A stretch of 14,153 nucleotides of DNA from Udeniomyces pyricola. Taxonomy: Eukaryota > Basidiomycota > Tremellomycetes > Cystofilobasidiales > Mrakiaceae. The position numbers and the translations under genes were made by a program. Positions 1-7,986 of this stretch are shown here, in pieces (positions within the stretch are counted from its first letter, which is position 1; every line of letters starts with the position of its first letter). Where the stretch lies: positions 1 through 14,153 of the forward strand of contig BCIK01000027.1 in NCBI GenBank assembly GCA_039545295.1. Reading direction: 5' to 3'. The notes beneath the pieces are model-generated. The model did not search any database. It saw nothing but the letters and a program-made list of their open reading frames with translations, and was not told where the DNA came from.

Positions 1-438
1 TTCGAGAACATCGTCGCCGAGGCAGCACTTCTCGACTTAGGACTGGAGAAACTTCCCAAGCTCCTCTCACTCTTCTTCCTCAACGGACTTCCTCCATCAC
101 TTGAGTCATTTGTCAAGTTCACCACCCTCTCTGCATCGGCCGCCATCAGTCCTACACACACTTCCAACATCCTTCTTCCAAAGATCGTCACTGCATTCTT
201 TCTGGAGCACGTCAAGACTACCAGGTACGGCAAGGAAGCCGACCCTCTCGATGACGATCTTGCCATGCGCGTCAACAAAGCGACAGCCATCTGCCACAAC
301 TGTGGAAGGAAGGGGCACTTCAAGTCCGAGTGCCGAAGTCAGGCCAGGAGCGCCAGTCAAGGAACCGACGAAGGCAGGCACCAAGAGCAAGATAGAGGCT
401 ACAGGGGACGACTTCATCCTCGCCACTCAATCTTTTAG
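1..438 (+). pseudogene. Ty1/copia Gag fragment (3' part, with zinc knuckle)
   Basis: Reading frame 1 is open from the window edge to a TAG at 436-438, with no start codon inside the Gag-like part, so this is the 3' part of a gag whose beginning lies outside. The capsid-like stretch LPKLLSLFFLNGLPP (about codons 18-32) matches the same stretch of the gag at 12429-13190. A canonical CX2CX4HX4C knuckle, CHNCGRKGHFKSEC, lies at 292-333 and is close to the one at 3361-3402. In the family Gag forms the virus-like particle and the knuckle binds the element RNA. The Gag-like signal fades after about 345. From about 400 the frame runs through an LTR in the opposite orientation, so the last dozen or so residues are not Gag. 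No protease follows. It is a truncated relic; the copia lineage call is firm, the boundary is not. Confidence 0.8.
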
Positions 439-569
439 CCACTTCATCCTCGCCACTCGCTTCTCTCTGCCTCTGAGACCTCATACCGCTTCATCAACAC
501 TCCACTACCGCTTCATCTCTTTTTTCGCCACTGCCTCTATCACCACTCTTTCACCTGCCGGGTCCAACA
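400..569 (-). repeat. Copia LTR (minus orientation), partial
   Basis: On the minus strand this begins TGTTGGACCC at 569, directly after the pol reading frame and a purine-rich tract, which is where a 3' LTR should start. It aligns by eye with 8840-8999: both copies share the start, the spaced words GAGGTCTCA and GAGTGGCGAG/GAGTGGCAAG, and repeated GATGAAGTGG/GATGAAGCGG units. The outer end (about 400) is uncertain because no clear terminal CA or target duplication was found; beyond it lies a gag fragment in the opposite orientation. Confidence 0.6.
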
Positions 570-3471
570 CAAACTTCTCCCATCCAAGAGCCTTCGTCAG
601 GAGGTCGGCCGTCATGTCGACCGTTGGGCACCAGACAAGGGAGATGACCCTGGCCTGAAGCAGCTCGCGTCCGTACTTGTATGCAACGTCAATGCGCTTG
701 GTACGCTCGGAATGTGTGCCGTTCTTGGTTGATTCGATGGCGCCTTGATTGTCGATGTGTACCGGAACGACTGAGCTTGGCTGGCCGATTTGCTTGAGAA
801 GCTTGAGGATCCAGAGAACGTTTTGGCATTCTTGAGATAGTGCGATGTACTCAGCTTCAAGTGAGGAGCGACTGATGGCCTTCTGTCGTCGACTTGCCCA
901 GAGAATCGGGCTCCCTCTGAACTTGATAAGGAAGCCTGACGTCGATCGTTGGGTGTCCGTGTCGCCGGCGTAGTCCGCGTCGGTCCATGCTTCGAGAGTT
1001 GGCGCATCTTGGTGACCTCCGAGAACGATTCCGAAATCGATGGTCCCTGCAAGGTACCGAAAGATACGTTTGACTGCGGCCCAATGGATGGCACGTGGGT
1101 CTGAGCTGTAGCGACTGATGACACCGACAGGATAGGCGAGGTCCGGACGGGTTGAGATCATGAGGTACATCAGTGATCCCACGGCCTGGAGGTATTGATT
1201 CTGGTCGGCTCCTCGAAGTTCGGCGTCGGTATGGGTGTTATTGTCGATGATGAGTGACTTGTGTTCGTCCATCGGGGTCCTTGCCGGCTTGACGTTCGCC
1301 ATGTCGAAACGTTTGAGAATGTCGCGGGAGTACTCACTCCTGATCTTCTCGATCACCTCGTCAACATCTTGCTTCGCGCCTGCCATCACGACATCGTCAA
1401 CGTACTGGAGAAGGAGTCGGCGACGGCCATCCTTCCATCCAACGTAGAGACGGCTGTCTGCCTCGATAGCTTTGAGCTCGATCGTCTCGAAGAACTCGCC
1501 GGACCTGTCGTAGAAGGCGAGGGGTGACTGGCGCGGTCCGTAGACGGCCTTGAGGAGGTGAGCAACGAGTTTCCTTCCTTCGAGACCCGACTGTTCGTAT
1601 CCGGTTGGCTGATCCATGTAGACGGTTTCGACGAGCTTGGCGGTGAGGAAAGCTGTCTTGAAGTCGATCTGTCGAAGCTCAAGGTCCTCGTCTGCGGCGA
1701 TTGTGAGGAGCGTTCGGAGACTTGCCATCTTGGAGACCGGAGCGTATGTCTCGGTGAAGTCGATGCCTTCTCGTTGCGAGTATCCTTTGGCGACCCATCG
1801 AGCCTTGAACTTGCTGATTGCGCCTTGTTCGTTTAGCTTGACTGAGTAGACCCATCGTCCTCCAACCGTTTTCTTCGACTTGGGTAGCTCCGTGAGCTCA
1901 AAGACGCCGTTCGCCTCGAATGACGCCATCTCTTCGTCCATCGCGGACTTCCAGTATGCGGCGTGATCGCTCGTGACTGCCTCGTGGAATGTCTTTGGGA
2001 TGGGGATCTTCTTTGTGTTGTCGANGGCGTCGATGGATGGCTTGATGGGAGGGGCAAGGGCGACGAAGTTGGCACTCTCGACGGAGGGTGCGTCTTGTTT
2101 CTTCTTTGGTACGGCCTTCTTCCTCTTTGGTGCGTCCTTCTTCTCCTGTGATTCGAGCATTCTTTGTTTGTCGAGCTTCCACCACTCGACTGGTGGCCTA
2201 CGTTCTCGAGAGCGGCTCAGCTCCAGTCGAGAGATGGCTTTGACGGAGCCTGAGGAAGTGAGATAGGTTGGTCCAGGATGTCGTCCGGAAGTTTTGACCT
2301 TGGTATGCGAAATCGTTGTTTCCGCCTTGATGCCGAGGGTCCGAAGGTACGTCTTGAACACGTTCGACGTGTACTCTCCACCGTTGTCCGTCCGAAGAGT
2401 CCTGACCTTCTTGCCAGTCTCCCTCTCGACCCGAGCTTGCCATTTGACGAAGATATTGTGGGCGTCCGACTTCGACTTGATGGGGTACGACCACAGGAAG
2501 CTTGTCGCTTCGTCCCAGATCGTCATCATGTATCGATTTTGCGAGAATGACTTGACCGGCATCGGTCCCGCGAGGTCAGAGTGGACTCGTTCGAGAGGGA
2601 CAGTCGCCTTGGTCGTGCTGGTTGGAAATGGCGAGCAGTGCTGCTTTCCTTGGACGCAAGGTACGCATACTTGTCTTAAGAATTCCTCGAAGTCGTCCTT
2701 GCTGATGTCGGGCAAGATCCCGTCCTTCACGAGCTGTTGCATCGACTTGACGGAGGGGTGTCCGAGTCGTCTGTGAAGGGTCTCGACCTTCTCAACGGAC
2801 AAAGCGACGTGTGCTTCCTCGATTGGGTCGAGCTGTAGGCGCCATACGTTTCGTCGGACGTCCGTGGCCCGCATGATGGTCTGGCTCTTCATCTTGATGT
2901 CGCAGCCCTGCTTGGTGAAGGCGATGTTGGCTCCCCGGGCGACGAGTCTTCCGACGGAGATGAGGTTGGCAAAGTTGGGGATGTAGAGGACCTTATCGAA
3001 GGAGATGGTATGTGTGACCCCGTTGACAGTGCTTCTGACTCGAAGAGTTCCTCGACCGACCGTGTTGATGACCTGGTGACTCGCTGTCCTGACCTGTGTG
3101 ACGTACGGCTCGTAGTTGACGAGCATCCTTCGATTGTTGGTGAAGTGCTGGCTGGTTCCGCTGTCGAGCGTCCAGCCGTCTGTTGATGCGACGAAAGCGG
3201 CTGCCTCGTCGTCGTCCGACTCGCTATCTCTGTCGTTCAGGGCAGAGAGGCCCCAGTCGGTCCCTTTGGCTGTCGTAGCCTTGTTCGCTTCTTGCCTTGG
3301 GCTTCTTCCGCTTCTTCGGCTTGAGCCCGCCTGCTGACCGTCCTCCCGCTTCGTCTTGCGGCACTCCGACTTGAAGTGTCCCTTCTTGCCGCACCCGTGG
3401 CATTTCGCTGATGCCTTGTCGACGCGCAGAGCGGCGTCCTCGCCCGATTGACTGTCGGCCCGAGAGGATTG
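505..3471 (-). pseudogene. Ty1/copia Gag-Pol polyprotein, 5'-truncated, with internal deletions
   Basis: One open minus-strand frame from 3471 to the stop at 505. In order: knuckle CHGCGKKGHFKSEC (3361-3402); aspartic protease DSGTSQHF (Asp at 3163-3165); GAG-pre-integrase LHRRLGHPS and CVPC; integrase core with HSDLAGP and RTDNGGEY; reverse transcriptase with QIDFKTAFL and YVDD (1393-1404); RNase H with DADYAGD, SSLEAEY and DNQGA. In the family this polyprotein is cut into protease, integrase, RT and RNase H for copying and inserting the element. Most of gag is missing: the frame is cut at 3471 by an LTR. Two in-frame losses disable it: the integrase jumps from ETTISHT (~2305) to the linker, losing the catalytic Glu, and the RT thumb motif with DLG is missing at SEY/SRDIL (~1330). 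The first ATG at 3126 is internal and not a true start. One unresolved base lies at 2025. The C-terminus is encoded by the LTR. Confidence 0.9.
574..585 (-). other. Candidate polypurine tract of the copia element
   Basis: Minus-strand GGATGGGAGAAG ends four bases before the TGTTGG start of the LTR at 569. A purine tract next to the 3' LTR primes plus-strand DNA in retroelements. Here it also codes for GWEK of the polyprotein. Position fits; the tract is short and interrupted by one T. Confidence 0.35.
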
Positions 3472-3801
3472 TGTTAGGATTAGCTGGACTTGCTATTAGC
3501 TGGACTTGCGATGTGGAGCAATGTGGGAACTTTAATTGAATAGATGGTAGCTAGCAGTACAAGTGAGAGCACTCAAATAGCTAAGGAGAAGGGCTATGGA
3601 AGGTTGTCGAATGTTCTACGAGAAAAGAAGGAAAGAAAGGAAAGGAAGTTCCATGTGGCTGTGCCAATTTCAGATCAGAAAGGCTCGACCGGCTTCCACC
3701 CTTTATCCTACACTGCCACCTCGGCGTACCCTATTCCCAACACGAACCCCTTATTTCGACCAAGGTCCGCTCTCTCGACGCCATAATGCTTTTTCCTGAC
3801 A
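3472..3801 (+). repeat. LTR-like element, 330 bp, TGTTAGGA...TCCTGACA
   Basis: The segment starts TGTTAGGA and ends TCCTGACA; the two 8-base ends are inverted repeats with one mismatch and carry the TG...CA termini of LTRs. It shows no resemblance to the LTR at 400-569. It sits exactly at the break between the copia polyprotein (left, minus) and the gypsy gag fragment (right, minus). Flanking five-base sequences differ (GATTG left, CAGAG right), so there is no target duplication, as expected after recombination between elements rather than a clean solo LTR. Short ORFs inside look spurious. Purine-rich AAAGAAGGAAAGAAAGG at about 3625 is in the middle of it. Confidence 0.6.
3479..3509 (+). repeat. 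Tandem 15-bp repeat at LTR start
   Basis: ATTAGCTGGACTTGC occurs at 3479-3493 and again at 3495-3509, identical, with a one-base spacer. It lies just inside the left end of the LTR at 3472-3801, where promoter-proximal repeats are common. Confidence 0.85.
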
Positions 3802-3840
3802 CAGAGCGCGGTCGATCTCGGGCGGATAGTTCGGAAAGGC

Positions 3841-4392
3841 TCAGGTCTTGACACCGGACTGTGATCCACAACAGTAGTAGCCGAAGTCCTGGAGAAGTCG
3901 AGACTTGAACGTGGGCCAGGTCGTCATCCAATCGGGGCGGGAGGTATTGGGGTCCAGGTAGGGTTCGACCCACCAAAAGGCTGCTCCTTCAAGGAAAGAG
4001 ATGGCGTAGTTGACGCGGACGAAGTGAGATGCATAAGGCAGGGGATCGGTGAGAAATACCAGGTCGCATTTGGAAACGAATTGCTTGGCGTCGGACCCGA
4101 CTCGGCCAGAGAAGGGCTTGGGCGGGTTGAGCTTGGCGCCTCGAGGAATGTGATCGGTGGTGATGGGACTAGGGGCAGGAACAGGTTGGGCAGCAGGAAC
4201 AGGTTGAGCAGCAGGTACGGGTTGAGCGAGGGAAGCAGATTGGAGCAACAGGGCGAGCTGTTGGGTCACTTGGGCGAGGATTCGCTGTTGCTCGGCTTGG
4301 ATTTGCTGTTGCTCGGCTTGGCGTTCCCAGATGACTTGAGCCCAGTTGTCGGGCAGGGCGCGAGGATCGGGATTGCGGTCGGGATCAGACAT
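3841..4392 (-). pseudogene. Ty3/gypsy Gag, N-terminal part, truncated
   Basis: A 183-residue frame starts at an ATG (4392) in a good context (GTACAATGTC). Residues ~20-60 are glutamine-rich with a repeated QAEQQ unit and probably form a coiled coil; then come three AQPVPA units; then the Retrotrans_gag-type core, PKPFSGR, DAKQFVSKCDLVF, YAISFLEGAAFWW, and WPTFKSRLLQDFG. This Gag core builds the particle of Ty3/gypsy elements. After LLQDFG (about 3880) the sequence stops resembling Gag and ends at a stop at 3841-3843, so the knuckle and all of pol are gone. The break lies near the LTR ending at 3801. The start codon and upstream leader look preserved. Assignment to Ty3/gypsy rests on the SFLEGAAFWW and TFKSRLLQDFG motifs. 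Confidence 0.85.
4175..4228 (-). repeat. Three 18-bp tandem repeats in gypsy gag
   Basis: Three in-frame 18-base units start at 4175, 4193 and 4211 (plus-strand GCAGGAACAGGTTGGGCA and variants) and encode AQPVPA three times. Copies 1 and 2 are nearly identical; copy 3 has extra changes. A linker between the coiled coil and the Gag core. Confidence 0.85.
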
Positions 4393-5091
4393 TGTACGAT
4401 GATGAGGGCGAGATGAAGATAAACAGGTGACTGGAGAGGGATCTCGAATTGTTACGAGCTGAAGGTGGGAGTGAGTTGCGATGGGTGAATCGACGGAAGG
4501 GGACCGAGGGAGTAGTCAGGTGCTTATCAGGTAGAGGGGCAAGAGTGAGCTCAGGGTAAGGTGAGGATGGGAAGAGGGCGGATCGAGGATAGTTCACGGG
4601 GAGACTCAGGAGTGGTTCGAGGATAGATTCGGGAAGCAAGAGGTCATTCGAGATAGAGAACAAAAGGTACGAAATCGTTTGAGACTTTATAGCAAAGGAA
4701 AAGGATACGGGTCAAGGTATAGGACAAGAGTGAGATAAGGTGTGATCAGGCCCGAGTCAGGAAGTCTGGCGGTAAAGATGAGAATGGATCTAAAGGTACA
4801 TGGGGCGGAAGGAAGATGTGGGGCTAGAGCAGATGTGAAAGAATGTGGACCGAGAAGCCAAGAGATAAGACGAGAGCGAGAGCAGAAGGAAACAAATCGA
4901 AGCGCAGCCAAGCTCGGGCCGATAGTCTAGGACGGTCCAGATCTTATTGCGGAAACGCGATCCGCAACCCACATGGTCCCAATCTCGGAAGGAGATGGGA
5001 GTCGATGGCTTTTTCACTAGAGCATATCGTATCTTGCTATCCCGTAAGAACGATGCTTCTTCAGGTGACCTCGCTCACGCGAGCAACAACA
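4393..5091 (-). repeat. Probable leader and 5' LTR of the gypsy element
   Basis: This non-coding stretch lies directly upstream of the gypsy gag start. On the minus strand it is pyrimidine-rich, as fungal LTR leaders often are. A candidate LTR end, GCTCGTAACA, lies at 4450-4459, and a candidate start, TGTTGTTGCTCG, at 5091. I could not find a convincing primer-binding site, a target duplication or a second copy, so both ends are tentative. Confidence 0.35.
4685..4691 (-). promoter_or_regulatory. Candidate TATA box of gypsy LTR
   Basis: Minus-strand TATAAAG lies about 300 bases upstream of the gypsy gag ATG. A similar arrangement (CATAAAG, then GTACCTTCT about 15 bases on) occurs upstream of the gag at 12429-13190; here TATAAAG is followed by CGTACCTTTT. 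Position and sequence fit an LTR promoter, without further support. Confidence 0.35.
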
Positions 5092-5138
5092 GTAGTCTTC
5101 CAGAGTTTATTCGTATACAACCCGCTCATGCATAGGAG

Positions 5139-5161
5139 CCCCCCNCCCCCCCCCCTCCCCC
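5139..5161. repeat. Poly-C tract with unresolved base
   Basis: A near-uninterrupted run of C with an N at 5145 and one T. It is a low-complexity or difficult-to-sequence site. It marks the change from the gypsy leader to the AT-richer non-coding region and may hide an assembly join. Confidence 0.8.
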
Positions 5162-6559
5162 TCACCCTCCGGCTTGACAACGAATGAAGAGGAAGCGTCC
5201 GCGATGCACGGTTTCGTCGCCTCATGCCAAACAATGTTTTCATTGCGAGCAATGAAATAAGGCAATAAAGATATGTCCGATCATTCCAAGGCGACTTGGA
5301 TCTTAGCATATCACCTCTAGTCCCAACCTACCATTCCAGCAGAAGCAAATCGAAACCTCTAATCTGCTGGAGATGAATAGGGCTACGCGGAAAAAACTTA
5401 AGGTTTCCAGATGAAGAATATACCATTCTGAGTCGTTACTTATGACGACAAGTCAATCACACATTCTCTCAACATAGAAGATGATCAAAGTTGTGGAAAT
5501 ATACGGCCTGAATCCTATGCGATGAAGCGAGCGAAGAAACGATATGCTGGAACATTGTTCTTCGGCGCTGGATTCTTCTGTCTCCATTGAAGTTTTGCAC
5601 TTTTAGCAGATTGTATGTCGGTCGTCAAGCATAAGCACTATCCTTGATCTTCTGTAATTTTCTCAGAATTATTCTTCGCTTTGTCGAATTTCCATCCACT
5701 AAAAAGCTCTTTTCTCCAATTCCAAGCTGCGATCCCAGCGTGGAGAGAACGTTCGTACGGTACCGATGCGATGGAACTCATAGCCCTTTGATCGACCGGC
5801 AATAAGTGACATTTCTTTGAATGCAATGTCACCTAGTCACAAACAGGCATCTCATGAAGCAGAGATGGCGGCGAGGAGCATAGTTTGAATTTACCCGTGT
5901 TTTCTTACGGTAAATCGAACATCATCAGCGGGGTATCTTTCATCCGTCAGTCATATGCCTGTACACTCATGCCCCATGCCATGAGATAGGCAGCGAACAC
6001 TGTCCTTCGCATGGTATGGCAAAGGGCATGAGCAAGGATAATCTACCAAGGTCACACAGCCTAGAAGAATATTCGCTAAAGAACAGTGTATATAGTGAAC
6101 GATCACATTTTTGATTGCAAACTTTGGCACAAATGAGTGTAATGACTATAGGCTCCAACTATCTTTGTTAAACAGCCCATAGGAGACCTTCAGCAGCTTC
6201 GGCAAGGCTGAATCTCTCAAAAACGAAGACGGCTCACTGCACAGCTTTGAGCACGATTATCCTTTTTGATTATCATACCAGCGGAACGCCATAGTTTTCA
6301 TCGCTGCTTTTCCACAGGACGATGACATTATACGACGTTGAACATGCATGATTTTCACGATCGTCATGTCTTGTTGAAGAATTGATCTCAGAGAATTATA
6401 GGCAATGCACCGAAACTATCTCACAATTCAGGCTGAGAAGCGACATAATGTCGTAGATATCGACTGACTTGAGATGGCTAGGGTGATCTGGAACAGAATC
6501 TTCGTAAATAATGGTGCTTATTCTATGGATGTTTTGCTTCTCTGTGTCCAGAAAAGTGA
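5162..6559. other. Non-coding interval
   Basis: About 1.4 kb, AT-richer than the element relics, with no recognisable retroelement protein, RNA gene or long ORF on either strand. The longest frames are 60-80 residues and mostly look random. The only coding-like signal is the weak minus-strand pair described at 5638-6012. It may be old intergenic DNA or decayed beyond recognition. Confidence 0.6.
5638..6012 (-). pseudogene. Doubtful small ORF pair, possible gene relic
   Basis: From an ATG at 6012 the minus strand encodes a short hydrophobic leader, MRRTVFAAYLMAWGMSVQA, resembling a secretion signal, which stops at 5947-5949. A different frame just after it reads DERYPADDVRFT, followed by GTAAGA, a plausible intron donor, and GACTAG, a plausible acceptor. 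After that a 64-residue frame runs to a stop at 5638, with PVDQRAMSSIASVPYER and GIAAWNWRKELFSGW. Joining these needs one frameshift and one intron. I do not recognise the protein, and chance is a real alternative. Confidence 0.2.
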
Positions 6560-6567
6560 AAACTAAA

Positions 6568-6638
6568 GGCACTTTAGTGAAACGGTAAGATAACTCTCTC
6601 CCATCGAGTTGATACCTGTTCGATTCAGGTAAGTATCA
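6568..6638 (+). tRNA. Degenerate mitochondrial tRNA remnant
   Basis: A perfect five-pair T-arm, ACCTG-TTCGATT-CAGGT (6614-6630), is followed by AAGTATC, which pairs with GGCACTT at 6568-6574 (one G-U and one mismatch), giving a seven-base acceptor stem. AACTC (6592-6596) and GAGTT (6606-6610) form an anticodon stem, but the loop has nine bases instead of seven and the variable region is only three. The D-stem is imperfect. I therefore do not assign an anticodon. It is probably a decayed tRNA. Confidence 0.5.
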
Positions 6639-6669
6639 AATTAAAATAGGTTCAATTCCTTGGCAAATT

Positions 6670-6936
6670 ATGCGTTTATTAAAAAGTAATCCTTTGCTAG
6701 GGGTTTTAAATAGTTTTGTTGTTGACAGGGCACAACCGAGAAGACTCTCCTATATATGAAATATAGGTTCGCTTCTTGCAGGGTGTTTAGTTATCCAAAT
6801 TGTAAGAGGTGTACTTTTGGCAATACATTATTGCCCTAGAACAGATTTAGCCTTTAATTCGGTAGAACATATTATGCGGGATGTCTTTCTGGGATGACTT
6901 ATTCGATATGTGCATGCCAATACTGCAAGACTTTTG
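6670..6936 (+). pseudogene. cob: Mitochondrial cytochrome b, first ~88 codons (NUMT)
   Basis: From ATG at 6670 one frame with no indel reads MRLLKSNPLLGVLNSF, then [25 protein letters not shown], then G-TGA-LIRY and HANTA. This is the N-terminus of cytochrome b, the haem-carrying membrane subunit of respiratory complex III. TGA occurs at 6757 and 6895, both at conserved Trp positions, as in mitochondrial codes that read TGA as Trp; under the standard code these are stops, so it cannot be a nuclear gene. The match ends about 6931, before the first haem ligand regions. Six AGR codons fall on sites where other cytochromes b have Ser, Thr or Asn. The preserved frame points to a fairly recent transfer. 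Confidence 0.9.
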
Positions 6937-7895
6937 TTGCGTGAGAGGTGACGGATGTGGGTCATCGAGATCGATAAGAGTCAAATCAAAGTGGCGAGAG
7001 TGGGCAAGGTAGACGGTGACGGAGGTGATGGAGGTGACGAGGCTGAGAGAGGCAACAGAGAGGGCAAAGGTGGTGATGATGGAGTAAGATGAGGTGATGC
7101 AAGCGAGGTTGTCGAATTTGGACGCGCGGCGATTCGTTCTCCTCTGAGATGGGGACTCAACGTCTGATGATGGTGGAAAGATGCGTCCATCTTCCCCAAT
7201 CGCTAACGAATCCACTGACGTCTCAGCAGAATCCCCTGGGCCAAGACCAAAGTACACATTCGGATCTTCAAGGAGCTCGGGAAGCACCTCGTCTCGTGGT
7301 GGGCCATCCTCCCCCGGCGGGGGGAAAACGACGTCCTTTGAGATGGCAACGTGTCGGGATCTCTCTCCCATCAGGACTCTCCACGCGTTCGTACCCTCTT
7401 CGTATCCCAGAAGCTTGCCTCGCTTCCACCTTGGGCTGAGCTTGTCCGTTTGCTGATGATCTCGAACGTATACGACAGAACCGAAGGGATGAAGCAAATC
7501 GAAGTTGGGTTCTTTCTTGGACCAGGATTGGATGGGGATGTCCTTGATCCGTGAGTGAAAGAGTCGGTTGCGGGTATAGGCAGAGTAGTTGACGGCTTCT
7601 GCCCAGAACGAAGGAGGAAGGTTGGCAGAGATGAGGAGCGAGCGGATGTCGTTGAGGAGTGTGAGGTGGACGCGTTCGACACGGGCGTTGTAGGAGTGGT
7701 TCGCGGCAGGAGAGAACGTATGGATGATCCCTTTCTCAGCCATCAAGTCCTTGAGTGCGTCGGCAATGAACTCTCCACCAAGATCGGAATGGATACGACG
7801 AATAATGATATCGTCGTGTGCCGCTCGAACGAGGAACCTAGTGAGTTCTCGGCGCTCTGTCTTGGTCGTCAGAGGGACAAGGTTGACACCCCTGT
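6937..7895 (-). pseudogene. Ty1/copia integrase fragment
   Basis: The minus-strand frame is open from about 7895. It begins GVNLVPLTTK, then HSDLGGEF with the second catalytic Asp (7783-7785), then NARVERVHLTL with the catalytic Glu, then PPSFWAEAVNYSAYTRNR, LHPFGSVVYV and GKLLGYEEGTNAW, the usual integrase C-terminal half. The zinc-binding domain and first catalytic Asp are absent, as are RT and RNase H. Integrase joins element DNA to the host chromosome. The 3' side ends at the NUMT; residues beyond about 6937 in the open frame are antisense cob. The 5' side ends near 7895, where the leader of an oppositely oriented gag begins. It is a different lineage from the 505-3471 element, whose integrase lacks this part. 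Confidence 0.85.
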
Positions 7896-7963
7896 GGCTT
7901 TTTCTCTGCTGCTCGTCCAGCTCCCCCTCTGCTTCTACTCTTCCTCAAATCTTTCACTGCGTC

Positions 7964-7986
7964 CCTGACTAAACCTTCAGGTCAGG
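7964..7986 (+). other. Short hairpin before gag start
   Basis: CCTGAC (7964-7969) and GTCAGG (7981-7986) are perfect inverted repeats with an 11-base loop, ending one base before the ATG at 7987. It could form in the leader RNA; function unknown and a six-base match can arise by chance. Confidence 0.4.

Larger units (their letters stand above)
6560..6936 (+). other. Nuclear mitochondrial DNA insert (NUMT)
   Basis: This stretch is much more AT-rich than its surroundings and holds mitochondrial content: a tRNA-like remnant (6568-6638), a second isolated T-arm (AGG-TTCAATT-CCT, 6648-6660), then the start of cob. The right edge is placed where the cob match stops (about 6931-6936) and copia integrase-element sequence begins. 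The left edge is placed just before the tRNA; it is approximate. Gene order tRNA-cob on one strand with short spacers is typical of a mitochondrial genome. A chimeric assembly join rather than a true insert cannot be excluded from sequence alone. Confidence 0.85.

Noticed and set aside
3544..3976. Small frames in and beside the LTR at 3472-3801
   Set aside because: They lie in a sequence with LTR ends and overlap the truncated gypsy gag; no protein motif.
3900..5060. Possible link between the gypsy leader and the leader at 13191-13420 as copies of one LTR
   Set aside because: Only the TATA-like word and a nearby GTACCTT match; the rest does not align by eye and the elements are of different superfamilies.
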